The notes: a model not told the origin generated them from the letters alone. Positions 1-12,486 are shown, counted from the first letter of the stretch. The stretch: DNA of 64,000 nt from Ascaphus truei (GCA_036426205.1 CM071570.1:53465087-53529086), one strand, 5' to 3'. Numbers and translations are program-made.

Positions 1-1914
1 AAAGAGAAATAGAAAGGCCATGTTGCAGGTATGGAGGAACTTCATAATATACAGAAACGGATGGGGAAATAAGATGTTGGTATCAACGTTTGTGGTTAAA
101 ACTATATATACCAGGCACCAGGATATGTGTTTGTGGAAAACAGGCTTTACATGTACTGTAATGTGCTTGTGTGAGAAGAGACTAAACATGGCTATGGTGC
201 TGTAATCTGTCTTCAAACATTTTTATACTGTAACTTACTCACAGCTGTGCTTTTACTTCCAGTGACCACAGTAAATATTATGCTTTATGCTTAGCATAGG
301 CTGAAATTACATCACTATCTGATTTTTATGAATAAACTACTGACCATAGATGGGTTTTGTGTAAGTGCTATTTTGCTGTATTTTTAAACCATTATAAATG
401 TCAGCACTGATGTAAGAAGACTAGTTTGATATTGAATGTGACAAGACAAAATTAAATTGTCTGCCAGATGGTAAATTCTATGCTTAATGTTTTCTTTCTT
501 GTATAACAGTATTATTTCCATATTAAATATGTGTGGTAATAATATATTAAAATATCTGTATAATTTTAGTACATTTTATCCAAATGCAACAATTTTCATA
601 TGATGTGGCTGATAAGGCTGTCTAAGCAGCCGCGTTTAATGAAACCTTTGTTCCTACAGGTTATTTCACCTGTGTTTTGCATCTTGTAGACTTTGATACA
701 CCAACCCTAATGTCATGGGAAAAGTTGCCTCATTTTGGAGCGAGGTTGAATTCCAATACTGTACAGTAGTTTTGGAATGAATTTTTAAGTTAAAAAGGGA
801 ACAGCGGTATTAGAATTTTTTTCTGGAGCCTTGATTTCTTTTTAGAAATGGAATCAAACGTTTCTGCTTTCCCTTCTCTTTTTCTTATTGTGCAGTTTGT
901 GGAGGAATTAAATCACTACTAGTGCGCACAAGGTCAGAGTAGGAGCATTTAATGTTTCAAACAGTGCTGAGCTAACATGTTGGTGAATTAAAACCAATTT
1001 GTTAGAGAGGGGGAGGAAAGAAGGCTTTCCCAGAGTGAGTTATCTTCCATTCATCTTGTATCAAGTGAGCAAAGATTACAGATGGTTAAAGGCAAGCTGC
1101 CAACCAGGATTTATGTTCTTATATCAAGATTGAAGTACAATAGGTGGCTTGTCAACAGGGGGGAATGTATTTTTTATTTTGTTTAATGTATTGGTGTTGC
1201 AAAAAGGATTGTTAGGAGCAGGATATAATAAGAAAAATGAATATGGGAACTAATTAACTGGAGGAGAATTACTTATAAATAAAATAAAGGATTTGTTCAT
1301 ATGTTGTGCCAGCCTTGTGTTTCCAGTTAAATTCCGGATATCAACCGAATTCGTTCATTCTAATGTGAGTGTTTTTTTTTTTTTTGTATATATAGATATG
1401 AAAGGGAAAAATAACATGCATTTATTACAAGTCTTTTTGAATGCAATCACTATTAATAAAATAAACGATGACATGTATGTTCCAGATAAACTGTTGGTTT
1501 CCAACCACTTGGCAAATGTTTTCTGTGGATATTGAAAGAATGGCAATTTTGTGACTCTCCTTTTCTATGGCAACTGAGTTAAATGTTCCAAGTTAATGAG
1601 GTCTGGTGCTTAAATAGAAAAAAAGACGGCAAGGGGTTTACCACTTTAGCAGTATCTTAGAGCAATTGTTTATTCAGTCCTCTGTGCAGACAAAAAACAG
1701 CCACAACATTCTAGGGTGGGGGACAAACACTTAGTCAGCTGAAAGGACACTACAAGTGGATGTTTTCAATTTTCCTGTGAGTGTGCCTAGGCAATCTCTT
1801 CTATGTTTGTATAGATCTGGTGTTTCCCATAAAAATCCCCAGCAACTCATACATTGATGCATAAAAACATGTGTGACCATATGAATTTTGGGCATATATG
1901 GCATTATAGCCATC
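1..1914. other. AT-rich DNA, nothing recognised
   Basis: This stretch is AT-rich and has no open frame with recognisable similarity. All open frames are shorter than about 80 codons and show no domain. A T-run lies near 1373-1385. I see no RNA gene, terminal repeat or target-site duplication. Confidence 0.6.
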
Positions 1915-2085
1915 GGCTCCTTGTGACCTTGGGCAAGTCACTTTATCTCCCAGTGCCCCAGGTGCCATAAACATAGATTGTAAGCTCTACGGGGCAGGGA
2001 CCTGTGCCTGCAAAATGTTTCTGTAAAGCGCTGCATAAAACTAGCAGCGCTATACAAGAACATGCTGTTATTATACAGCATCATA
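1915..2085 (+). repeat. L2/CR1-type LINE 3' end or derived SINE
   Basis: The segment contains the phrases GACCTTGGGCAAGTCACTTT, AGATTGTAAGCTCTACGGGG and GCTGCATAAAACTAGCAGCG in the order typical of the 3' end of vertebrate L2-type LINEs and SINEs that borrow that tail. The GCGCTATACAAGAAC...TTATTAT end fixes the orientation. No coding part is attached. The exact family cannot be named without a repeat library. Confidence 0.6.
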
Positions 2086-2312
2086 AAAAGAGTGTCCCTG
2101 GTGCTCACTGTTTCTTTTGAATTATGAACAGACTGTTTTAGTAACAGATTCCCAGGACAGATAATCAATATATACGTGCCATTTTCAACGGCCGCTCGGA
2201 AGTTTGTTCTAATGTTTCCTTGTTTTTATGATTATATATGAGTCATAAATAGCACCTGACAAGTCATTTTTCTGGACATTTATATTTCTGATTTTAGGAG
2301 AAAAATCAGTGA

Positions 2313-3983
2313 ACTTTATTGGGCACTATCGAACCCTTGGCAGCAACAATTAGAGACGAAAAAAACATAAACGGAATTGTAATAGGAGAGACAAACTACA
2401 AAATATCCCTATTTGCCGACGACATTATCCTAACTCTCGCCAACCCCTTGATTTCACTCCCGAACTTACATTCACAACTAGATAAAATTAGCAAAATATC
2501 GGGATATAAAATCAACATGGATAAGTCGGAAGCATTGAACCTAACCCTATCGGATTCTGAAGTTAAATTACTACAAGCAAATTTTAAATATAGGTGGAAC
2601 TCCACAAAGATCAAATACTTAGGAATCCAAATAACAAGGGAGTATAATTCGCTATACAAACATAACTATCCACCCTTATTTGAGAGGCTAAAAAAGGACC
2701 TCCAGAGCTGGAACGAATACCAGATATCTTGGTTAGGAAGAATAGCCACGATCAAAATGAATATCCTACCAAGGCTCCTGTATTATTTCCAGACTCTTCC
2801 TATAGATATTCCAATGCCGGAGCTTAAAAACATACAAAACAGGATTTTCCATTTTATCTGGCAAAATAAAAGACCCAGGGTAGCTAGATCTATTATGCTA
2901 GCCCCAAAAGATTGCGGAGGCTTGGCAATCCCGGATATCATTAAATACTATTTGGCGGCTCAACTCAAACAAGCAATAATGTGGAACAATGATCCAGCCA
3001 CCAGTTGCTGGGTGGGACTTGAGTCTACCTATACAAGACCTCTCTCTCTCCCGGCCGCTATGTGGACCGAGAGGGGAGGAGAGACCTTCTTGGAAACATT
3101 AAAACTGGGAGCAATGAAATGTACATGGCGGATATGGTCTAGAAATAAAGATAAATATGGTCTGACAGGCAGTCCAACACTACTAACCCCTATATTCCAC
3201 AACCCTGAATTCTCCCCAGGCTGGCTCCCACAGAGACTCAATAAATTTAAGACGTTAAAGCTGATGGTAGCTGACGACTTTGTAGATAACGGTATAATTC
3301 TACCACTCCAGGCGCTGGAGAAGAAACACCAAATCATAAATATACCAGTGTTTGATTACCTCCAAATCAGGCACTACCTGCAATCAGTCTCCAAAGATTC
3401 GGCATTCAAAGATTCAACAAATTTTGAAAGACTGTGTAGGAAAGGATACTACTGTAAAGGGCTGGTTTCAGAGATATATCTGGGCCTGGCGCGATCAGCG
3501 GGTTGTTCCCAACATAGCTATATGATCAAATGGGCAGAAGATTTGAATACAGAGATCGATAGAGAAGACTGGGAGGATATTTGGGAGGTAGCTGCAAAAA
3601 CGTCAATCTGTACCACTATCAAAGAGAATATTTATAAAATTCTATTTCATTGGTACCTAACCCCGAGCAGGCTGGCTAAGATCTTCCCCGGGTCCCCGGA
3701 TTTGTGCTGGAGGGGATGCGGGCAAAAAGGAGATATGGTTCATATTTGGTGGAATTGCCCAAAAATTCAGGTATTCTGGGTCATGATACAAACATTGATC
3801 AGAGAGTACCTAGGGGTGGAGGTTGAGGTGGAACCGCTGACCATGGTGCTGGCCAAACCAATAGAGGAATTAGGAACGGCAGAAAGTAAGATGATAACTC
3901 ATGTAATGACAGCTGCCCGCTGTGTTATTGCGGCTGCCTGGAAAAAGGTGAATGCTCCTTTCAGACGGTCCTACGGAGACTAA
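2313..3983 (+). pseudogene. L1-like ORF2 fragment (RT palm to C-terminus)
   Basis: A single uninterrupted frame of about 555 codons gives the C-terminal half of an L1-type ORF2 protein. Near its start is the reverse transcriptase catalytic box FADD (the YADD position), followed by the thumb-region phrase KYLGIQITREYNSLYKHNY and the L1-typical PRLLYYFQTLPIDIP. Near residue 465 is a CCHC cluster (C-x3-C-x7-H-x4-C, CWRGCGQKGDMVHIWWNC), matching the cysteine-rich end of L1 ORF2. The endonuclease and fingers of the RT are missing, so the protein cannot be functional. The lack of stops over 1.6 kb suggests a fairly recent insertion. There is no real start codon; the frame opens at the insertion breakpoint. 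Confidence 0.88.
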
Positions 3984-4441
3984 GGGAAATAAAGATGATG
4001 GAGCTCCTCACAGCACAGTTGAACCAGAAAACTGACAAATTTCACAAAATTTGGGAAATATGGCCAGGAAACTAGGGACCCCATAGAAATAAATACAGAA
4101 ACACCAGACAAATGGGCTCGTCCTACCCCCCCTTCCACCCCTCCCACCCTTCTTTTTCTTCTTTTCTACATTCTTCTCTTTCCTTTGTTAAGCTCATGAG
4201 AGACGCCTACGGAAGCGGCTGCTTCCCTAACACAACCGGAAATAGGAAGACAGACCACACTTATTCAAAAACACTGTTATAGCAACTATTTTATTTCAGT
4301 AATGATGATGAACTGTTAATGCCCTTTGTTGTATGGACAAGTGACACTGTTAAAACATCACATGTATTCCAAGACTATATATTTGTTATGTCTCTCTAAA
4401 ACAATTTAAAAAAAATTGGAAAAAAACAAAAAAAAAAAAAA
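2313..4441 (+). mobile_element. 5'-truncated L1-like LINE
   Basis: This is a LINE of the L1/Tx1 type. It begins abruptly inside the reverse transcriptase, just before the stretch that aligns with the IEPLA motif of L1 ORF2, and runs through the ORF2 stop at 3983. A ~450-bp 3' UTR with a pyrimidine-rich block (about 4125-4185) follows, ending in an A-rich tail at about 4401-4441. Abrupt 5' truncation plus an A-rich tail is the normal product of target-primed reverse transcription. I could not find a convincing target-site duplication. Confidence 0.85.
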
Positions 4442-5465
4442 ACTTACCTTTACTAGCTTACCCTTTAAATGTTGAACATATGAGCTAATCAGGTGGTAAA
4501 CGACACAGTTTTTGGAAAGGATACAAACACAACCGCCCAAGCAAAACATCATAGTTATGTATCCAGCATCGCAAATGTTTGTTTTTCTGTTATATCGATT
4601 TAAGTAAAGAGTATATATTGTGTTGTTTCTCTGCATCAATAAATGAAGGAAGTTTGATTAAGAGTGTTTACTGGAGCACAATCAAAACTATAATAAGCTA
4701 TATCAAAGTTTTCTTCTGTTATCTATGCTTTTTTTTCTTTGAATTGTTGAGATCTGGCAGATCTGCTTGCCTTAGCACCTAAGAGATACCTAAGAGATAC
4801 ACAGCATTAAATACACCAAGATTATTCTTGCACTGTGATTATACAGTATGCAGAAAACAGCAGTTTAATACACAGCTGCCTTGGTTTACATTTGCTTTAT
4901 ATTTAATTACATTAATTAAGATTATTTAATTAATTAGTTTTTGGATACAGCACATGCTGTGTTGAAACCATGAAAAGCTGAATACATTTAAAAATAACTA
5001 CTAATAAACCGAGGAGAAAAACTAAACAAAAAAAGTTAGTGGTACTGTAGAAGATAAGCTGCAAAACAGTTGATGCTCCAGATTGGTCTGTACACTGTTC
5101 AGCTTCATGAAGGCTAATCGAGACTATAAACCCCCCACAATCACCCAGCCTGTCAGGACCTATAAATAGCTCCAGATTTGGAAAGGAACAAGATGATTAG
5201 CTCATGATAATTGTCTGTTAATGAAACACATTTAAAGAATTTAACATGTTTCTTAGCAATTTCAGATGAAAGAATTGTGTATACCGTAATTATTTCTTCT
5301 TCATTATCAAGTTGGCCAGCAGTTGATGGTTAAACAATGTACTGCGGGAATTAGAATGTGTTAATAGTACATTTCCAAGCAGAAAAAACGATACGGCAGC
5401 AGCACACTTACAGCACAGCAAACTTACTAAGTTACTCACAGCAAACTTACAGTCCAAAATCCATC
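4442..5465. other. AT-rich DNA, nothing recognised
   Basis: Noncoding AT-rich sequence follows the L1 tail. No terminal repeats, RNA gene or coding similarity was seen. The direct repeat CTAAGAGATAC at about 4780-4800 is short and probably incidental. Confidence 0.6.
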
Positions 5466-5470
5466 GCCTT

Positions 5471-5695
5471 TTAAGCAGCAGATCAAGCTGCTGTTTAAAA
5501 AAAATAATATTTTTTTCCATTCAATATGTGCACCAATAAAATCTGCACACTGACAAGTGATTACCTAAGTTGCCGATCAATACGTTCTCGATCTGTGAAG
5601 ATTCGGCTCAGGGGTTCACTAAATCCCTGTCAGTGCAGCAGAAGAGGACTCAAGATGCAAAAATCTGTGTGGAAGATCATGTGTAAACACAGAAA
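5471..5695 (+). repeat. Interspersed repeat R1, copy 1
   Basis: This segment matches 53931-54154 in the same orientation, with moderate divergence. Shared landmarks include TCAAGCTGCTGTTTAAAA, a GTTCACTAAAT block, CTGTCAGTGCAGCAGAAGA and GGAAGATCATGTG. Two copies in one window show a dispersed repeat rather than unique DNA. No coding sequence, TIR or LTR end was recognised, so its class is unknown. Confidence 0.7.
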
Positions 5696-5699
5696 AATA

Positions 5700-6479
5700 C
5701 TAACTGCTCAACCTTAATAAACAAGTAGCAATGAAGTATCCAGATCTATGGGGTGCATGGGGTTAGAGAATATTGATATTTACAAGGTGATCCAAGAGGG
5801 ATCAAAAAAGATTACCCATATCTGCACTCAGCCAAAAAAATCCTAATATAATAAAGCAGGCAGATAGTCTTCAAGTAATGTTGGTTTTAATTGGTGTTAA
5901 TACACCTGGGCTATATATCAGAGATCTGTCTGATATGACTGAGAACCAAAACTATGTGGTCACAACAAAATGTCTATAAACATCAAAAAAATAAAATTTT
6001 ATTAACCAAATGAACTTACTAAGTGCAACATATATACACGCAGTGTCAATTGTTAAAAATCCCTGGTGGTGGGATACAAAGGATACAAGGTATATTTCAA
6101 CAATGTCAGTATACAGATAGATATAGGCAAATCATCTGTTTTGTAACTATATCCCCTGAGAGCAATTGTCACAAACCGCTTGGTTTGTATCAAGGTAAGT
6201 AGATAAATAATCTTATGAATCCAAATGATGTCAGTATGGATGTCTCAAATAGTGTAAAATATCCTGTCATAGCGGTGATTAGTAGCATATTCAGTATTCA
6301 CTGAATCAGAAGAGGTACCATTTAGTATTGGGAATATATATTTATGTCCCTGGTTGTTACCGAAGAGGGTTAATCATAATAGAGTGCAGTGATTCATTCA
6401 GCTATGTCAGCATACATCTCTAACACAGCAGAGCAGATCCAAACAATATGGTGTAATTCCAAACTCTTTGGATGGGATG
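5700..6479. other. Noncoding DNA, nothing recognised
   Basis: AT-rich sequence with no open frame of note. It leads into a G/A-rich repeat. No terminal duplication or motif could be assigned. Confidence 0.5.
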
Positions 6480-7215
6480 GATGGATGGGGAGAGAGTAAG
6501 AGGTGAAATGGAGTAGAGAGAAATACATGGGAAGAGGGAGAGAAATAGAGGGGGTTCGTGAGGGGTGAAATGGGGGGGGGGAGGAGGGGGAGCGGGGCTC
6601 GCGAGGTGGGAAATGGAGCTCAAACACTGTCGATGGGGGGGGGGGGGGAGGGGGGAAGAGTGAGAGGAGAGAGGGGGTGTGAGGAAAAGAGGGAGTAAGG
6701 CCTAGGTTATAGTAAAGGCACGACCGATCACGCGAGATCTGTGTCCTGAAGGGTTGGGCAATGGGGGGCATGCCGAAAGCATGCCGTGGGGCATGCCAGT
6801 GACGTCATGTGTGTGGTTCACCCTCATTGGCTGAACCGCACAAGTGACATGGCTGTCGCGCGGCAAAGACAAACAAGTTTGTCTCACCAAGTATCTGCTG
6901 CCTCTGTGCTCACATGCACGTACGCACTATTGACACGCACATTGGCCTCCATTGGTTTGGGTTTGGCACGAGCGACGTTGCTCGCCCCGTCGGATCCAAT
7001 ATGGACATGGCCTAAGAGTGAGACACAGGGGAGAGAAATACATGTGAGGTGGGGGAAGGGGCCGGGAGTGAGTGAGAGTGCGGTAATTGATGGAGGGGGA
7101 GAATGAGAGGTGAGACGGAGGGGAGAGGAATAAATGGGGCAGAGGGAGGGAAATAGAGGGGGCTCGTGAGGTATGAAATGGGGGGCTTGTGAGGTGTGAA
7201 ATGGGGCTCGCAACA
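6480..7215. repeat. GA-rich minisatellite-like repeat, split by a MITE
   Basis: Two purine-rich blocks (6480-6695 and 7016-7215) carry recurring phrases such as GAGAGAAATACATG, GAGGTGGG and GAGTGAGAGTG. The gap between them is filled by the MITE at 6699-7012. The same family occurs in reverse orientation at about 35335-35530, where ATGTATTTCTCTCCC recurs. G-runs near 6570-6580 and 6638-6650 are likely sequencing trouble spots. Confidence 0.65.
6699..7012. mobile_element. Harbinger-type MITE candidate
   Basis: A CpG-rich 314-bp insert lies between two TAA trinucleotides (6696-6698 and 7013-7015), the TWA duplication used by PIF/Harbinger elements. Both ends start with GGCC (GGCCTAGGTTATA inward from the left, GGCCATGTCCATA from the right), an imperfect terminal inverted repeat. 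It interrupts the GA-rich repeat. No transposase is encoded. The weak TIR keeps confidence moderate. Confidence 0.5.
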
Positions 7216-8060
7216 CTGCAGACCGGGTGGGCACCCTGTATGGGGGCCTCTGTCAGAACTGTAGTCCTGAGCCCTGGGAAATCTGTCTGCGGCCTTGCAG
7301 GTCTATGTATTAAAAATGTACAGCTTGCCTTTTCTTGATGGTTTTCCTTGTTGATTTTTTCCGTCTCTTTTAAGGTGGCGTAAGTCTTTTTTTAAAGTGC
7401 AGAATGTGCCAAATTCTATAACAGTCAAAATACACATCATAAATGACACATTTTAGACAGAAATATTTAGAATTTTGGTTTCCGCCAATGAGTCTGTACA
7501 CATGCACATCTTGATACATAGAACCCTATGTTTGTTCCCTAAATGCCGTCACAATACATACAAACATTTTCAAGTCAGCTATGGGGTTTATATATCAAGA
7601 GGTATGTGTGCGCTGATGCTGATATGACAATATAGGTTCTAATAATCATCATCAATCTGTGTGGTTTAGTTTAAGACGGAGTCTACCACAAAAAAAGTAA
7701 GATTTTAGATCTACGGAAGGTTGACTTTTTACAGACAGGAAAATATTAAGGGAATACTTTGGCAAGGTGGAGGTATTCAACCCCCTGATGTACATTTCAT
7801 CAGGGGGTGATGCACGGTTTACATCTTACGTTGGAACTGATAGAACTGACGGAATACACCTGGGATCAGAGGTTCGCTGGTTGATCCGGGGACCCGGTGC
7901 TCAGGGTCTCAGTCGCATCACCTCTTCATACTGAGGTTTCTCCCATGCATTGAGCAGCTTGTCATGTTCTGAATTGTGAGTTTCAGATATCTTGTGTGTT
8001 TTTATATTACACTTTTATATATTTACCCTTGGTGCGCTTTATCTTTCTGTCTTCGATATT
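7216..8060 (+). other. Mixed noncoding DNA with possible PLE leader
   Basis: Mostly unrecognised sequence. A perfect 10-bp hairpin (CCCCCTGATG / CATCAGGGGG) lies at about 7780-7808. The end of the segment has the phrase CTTGGTGCGCT and a T-rich run that also occurs near 36240 and resembles PLE leader sequence. Assignment to a PLE is tentative. Confidence 0.35.
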
Positions 8061-8399
8061 TAATATATATGTTAAAGCCCCAGGGCATATTATCCGTCAT
8101 GAACAAATTCAGTTCCATCAATACTCAGATGATGTCCAATTGATGGCCTTAAAGGTCTTAAAGCACAAACAGATGCTATGAGTAAGACCTTCAATTATCT
8201 AAAAGTCAAGTCAATAATTCCACCATCCCAAGGAAAGAGAAGGTGAGAAGTCTTAGAGCTATTATTATCAAAAACATAAAATACAAAAGGAAATCCAGTC
8301 TCCAGCGCAAGGAATAATATAAATACCAATTCCCACTGTCCACATGTAAGTCCAAAGAGAAACCAAGTCCCACCACCACCCTAGGTGATTAAAAAATAT

Positions 8400-8890
8400 C
8401 CCACAGGGCCAAGCCATTAGAGTTAAGGAAAATTGTTCACAAAAACATACCAATGAGGAACAGGCAGGAGACCTTAGACAAAAATTAATTGAAAGGAACT
8501 ATAAAAAGATAGATATCGATGAAGCTATTACGTTTGTTGATAAAATAGATAGGAGCACACTCATTGAAATGGGCAAAAGCAAAACCAGTAACACCATGGA
8601 CATGGGGAAATTTATTCCATTCTTACCCAGTACAATGTTATGGCCCCAAAAGTCAATAAGATACTCAATAAACATTGGGGAATTTTGCAAAGTTATAAAG
8701 TACTAAAATCGATCCTAACAACAAAACCCCAAATCGTTTATTAAAGGGCCAAGAATTTAAAACTAACATTGACACCGAGTTGCCCCATTAGCACCTCAAG
8801 ACAAAAAGATGGCATGTGGCTGAGAGACCTAAAGGTCACATGCACCACATGCACCAAGGTCTGGGATGGGTGCCCTCCCCAAGTCCCTAC
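8400..8890 (+). pseudogene. Decayed PLE fragment (RT C-terminal linker)
   Basis: Plus-strand translation from about 8430 gives a stretch resembling the region between the reverse transcriptase and endonuclease of Penelope-like elements. It includes QAGDLRQKLIERNY, a degenerate arginine/lysine-rich linker, and, after a frame change, KHWGILQS followed by KPQIVY and a stop. In PLEs this position reads as a KHW-x3-L-x-D motif and a conserved KxP sequence. The GIY-YIG domain that should follow is not recognisable. Frame changes and stops show it is a relic. Confidence 0.6.
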
Positions 8891-8899
8891 GCATGCTCT

Positions 8900-9848
8900 A
8901 GTACTTATTTTTCTTGGTGAGTAGTGCGCTAGAAAAAGTTCTAATTAAATATATTAATGAGGGCCTGATTTTAGGGGATCCTGATGTATTAATTTTTTTC
9001 CTGTTAACATAATCCTCTGTCAACATCACATAAACAATTACAGTAATATTGTTATTGATTTATTCTTACTAATAAGAAAGTTTGCATTTCTTGATAACCT
9101 TGATTGGAAATAAATGTTTTAGGCAGAGTCACCATAAAGCATAAACAATGGTAAGACGTATAAGGAAAACACCCAGAAAATAGATCTGTTTGCAGCTAGA
9201 AGCCTTCCATATGATAATGTAACACATCCCAGATTAATTTCTTGTGGTGTGAAAAGGACAGATTTGGCTTTCACATGTAATGCAGTGTGCTACAGAAACC
9301 CCCTGTGTCTTGTTTCTGCTGCTTCCATGCTTCCCAGCTGCATCTTTCAAACATAAAATGTTTATGTCAGCAAAAATCAGCACACCGTGTGTGCGCATTG
9401 ATGCTGGGACCAAATTGAACTGTAGAAGACAAGTCAAGGGCACTTTGCTTTAACATAAGAGAACACACCATGAAAGTGAAATAAAAATATTCAATAGTAG
9501 TGGAATCAATAAGGAATATGTGTTTGTTTATTTATTTTATAAGTGCTGATGAAAAATTAGCATGCTAACTTTAGAGTGTTTTGTCAATGTGTAGTATGGT
9601 CTCTGGATATTAATTTCTGTTGAAATTACATCAGAATTTTTTTTTCTTCTTTTTTTTCTCTCTTATACTTCTGTTGAAATTACAGCTGCTTTGAGGAGAC
9701 TCACTCCGGAAAACGACATGAAGGAACTTTTGTGTGAATGTGTTGACACACTTATGATATTTATTAGTGCACAAGATTATAAAGATCTGCTTTTCTTTAA
9801 CCAATTGCGTTCTGTTTTTTTTTATAGGCATGTCAAAAATGCTAATAT
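8900..9848. other. AT-rich DNA, nothing recognised
   Basis: No terminal repeat or coding similarity was seen. A T-rich run lies at 9636-9662. Confidence 0.55.
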
Positions 9849-9852
9849 TTTA

Positions 9853-10638
9853 TGTAGCAGGGCCACCTCTGGCTACTATTCTGCCCAATGGGCTGGCAGT
9901 AAACCCTGGTACTATCAGGTTGCCAGTAGTTGGTATGGGGTTTTCCCCCTCACCTTTGGTACTGCACTTGAGTGACAGCAGAGGGTGGGGCATCCTGTTG
10001 TAGCTGGGACAACAGGTTGCCCACCTTCTGGCTGTACTTATGGGTAGGACCGCCCTAAAATTAGTCTTTTTCCTTTCCTCTGAGGAAGGCAGGTCACACA
10101 ACTGGGAACATGAGATTGGAGCCTTCCCATGTGCTCTTCCCTCCGGGTGAGAGTGAGTGTGGACAATACCTCTGCCTCCGCTAGGGAGGTGGGGAAGAGC
10201 TATGATGGCTGCGGGTGCCCTTGGCACAGTTGCGGGTGCCCTTGGCCTGAGGTGCCAATAAGATACTCCAAGGACCATCTTCAGTGATAGCTGATCTGAC
10301 AGACTGCATCCGGCAGAAGACTGTCGTGTAACTGTTACTGCAGAGTGTTGTAAGAACCCATTCCTGTTTTGTAATATTCCTCCTGCCTGGTGCGTGACCT
10401 TACTGGGGGGACAGGTAATAAGTTCTCCCGTGGAAGATCACCTTCAGTTCCTGGAGTCCATGGCAGATGGAGGCGCTGCACTGCTAAGGAGATATGTGGG
10501 GTATGAACCCCAGAAGCCTGTTCCTATGTCCCCACTACCATCGGCGGACAACTCAGCCCTCCTGTTGTCAGCAGGTATATGCACCATACACCCTGTAATG
10601 GTCCCTATTTGCGACCGGGTGGGGGAAACACTGTTACA
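9853..10638 (+). mobile_element. Solo LTR (786 bp, TG...CA)
   Basis: The segment begins TGTAGCAGGGCC and ends ACACTGTTACA, giving TG...CA termini. TTTA occurs immediately on both sides (9849-9852 and 10639-10642), a probable 4-bp target-site duplication. Its first ~205 bp match 52361-52566 closely, proving a dispersed family. There is no internal gag/pol sequence, so this is a solo LTR left by recombination. The orientation is set only by agreement with other LTRs here that begin TGTAACAGG, so the strand is uncertain. A stretch of 83 codons inside (10394-10645) shows no domain. Confidence 0.65.
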
Positions 10639-10643
10639 TTTAT

Positions 10644-11483
10644 AAAAATTATGTATCTTTGTCTCCTTCTCTCTAAAGCTTCATTTTAATTAGGTATAGA
10701 AAATAATGTATCAAAACCCAATATGATACATTTTAATACATAGAACAAAATAATTGAAACTACGGCACTGTGGTTCAATTACAACAAGCTTTGGTAGTGT
10801 GTGATTTAATTAAAAATATAGATAGCATCAAATAATTCTTAATTAAGAATTTATATTCATCATTTATATTCAAGACGTAAATGTCACATTATTTGGTCAA
10901 ATACACTATTAATGCACAAATCTGTAAATATAATCAATTCAGATCCTGCTTCAGTTCAAATTAGCATATTATGTTTGAGCAGTAAACTGAAACCATAAAG
11001 ATTAAAATAACCTTAGATACAGTTACTGGACCCAAAAACAAGTACATTTTGTATTATATTTTAAAAAAATGTAATGACTGAAACTTAGAACGGGATGTTT
11101 TTATTGTATGACACAAATAAGAATAAAGTGTAGTAATAAATACAGTGTAATAAATCAATAAATAGTTTAACGAAGGCTGACCCTTTTTATCTATGAAATG
11201 TCACAAAGTCCAAAATGTAGAGAAATCCACAAAATGTCCAGTGCCACCCCAGAAAAAATAGACATAAAATGGGGAAAATATATTGTAGTGTATTAATTCA
11301 AACATATTGGCAAGCAAAATAATGAAGTGGAAATACACTAGCATACAGTAGAGTGCCTAAAAATGTTTGCAGGGTAGATGAATCTCTACTGGTCTGACGT
11401 CTTCTTAATGTGGAACTCTTCAAGTCAAATTGTGGAAGACAAGAAAGAGTCAGTGCTGTATGTTTCAAATATCAAATTGATGA
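10644..11483. other. AT-rich DNA, nothing recognised
   Basis: Strongly AT-rich single-copy-looking sequence. No repeats or coding similarity seen. Confidence 0.6.
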
Positions 11484-11488
11484 AAAGC

Positions 11489-12142
11489 TGTCACGCTGTG
11501 CAGCCCGCAGACCAGACCAGTCCCCTGTACTGAGGTGGGATGTAGAGTATACGCACCGACAGCAGAGGGGCCGTGTCCGGGATGTGGCATAGTAGCGTGG
11601 CCAGGCCTGGATGTAGATAAAGAATGGTCAAGTACTTGCGAGTCCGAGGATATAGAAAGTTCCGTAGTCAAAATCCGTAGCAGAGTCCGAGGGTCTTAGA
11701 GGTTAGAGTAGTCAGTAGGAAAGCCGAGTTCAGGAGCCAGAGGGGGTATTCAGACGAGCCGGGTCAATAGCTGTAGGGAATAAACACAAAGAGAGCTCGA
11801 CACAAGTTCCAGGCAATACAGGTAGCAAGGAGCTATGCAGAGCAAGGAAGTGAAGGCAAAGCAGGATATTTAAAGTGACAGTGACCAATCCGGACGAGGG
11901 GCATGGCGGGGGCGTGTCGAGGAGCTGCTCGTGAGTGGCTGAGAGACCAGGAAGTAGTAGAGCACAGCTGAGAGTCTGTAACACCAGTGCCAGAATCCAA
12001 GATGGCAGCCGCGGCAGAGTTCAAGGTATGCGCTGGGCGGCGACTTGGGTAGCGACGGGGGGCAGGGGCAGCAGCCGCTGCAGTACTGGTAGTGGGTAAG
12101 GAGGGGTCACGCCGCAAGGGACGTGGCCCCCGACTCCTTACA
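11489..12142 (-). mobile_element. Solo LTR of a gypsy-like element (654 bp) with AAAGC duplication
   Basis: On the plus strand it begins TGTCACGCTGTGCAGCCCGC and ends CGACTCCTTACA. The 5-bp duplication AAAGC is perfect at 11484-11488 and 12143-12147. The layout parallels the gypsy LTRs at 45625 and 50661, which begin TGTAAC..., share GCAGACC and GTACTGAGGTGGG-like phrases and end CCTTACA. I therefore assign the same minus orientation. An AT-rich GGATATTTAAAG (about 11864) could be the promoter TATA region read on the minus strand. No internal region remains. Confidence 0.85.
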
Positions 12143-12445
12143 AAAGCTTAGTAGCACTCATGATGGTATATAAATAATATGTGCTCATGTGTATGTCATT
12201 TCCCATTATCCCTGGCTGTACTGGAAGCACTATATGCAAAAAGATAATGATGCAAAGCAGGGTTGCTGACTTTTCTGAGATGTGTATGTACTCACAAGTG
12301 CTATTTTTATTTACTATATAAATACAACAACTTGTCATCTGAGCTGGAGAGGAGGCTTCGGAGGTGACTCGTTGCGAAACTGATCCTCTAGTGCAGCTGA
12401 CATCACATCCAGTTCTGTGCATCTGACTCTGGTTCAGACTTTCAA

Positions 12446-12486
12446 CACCTATGCATTTCGCAGTTCTCAACCGCTTCCTCAGGGGA
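12446..12486 (-). ncRNA. Hammerhead-ribozyme-like motif
   Basis: On the minus strand the core reads CTGAGGA (12482-12476), a full match to CUGANGA. One A and a 6-bp stem II (GCGGTT / AACTGC, one G-U pair, GAG loop) follow, then GAAA (12459-12456) and the self-complementary ATGCAT in place of stem III. Stem I is only about two pairs (CC/GG). Conserved core plus stem II support a hammerhead fold. The weak stem I and ATA cleavage triplet make activity doubtful. Confidence 0.45.

Noticed and set aside
9691..10003. Two overlapping plus-strand frames of 78-94 codons
   Set aside because: They run from unique DNA into the solo LTR without any domain.
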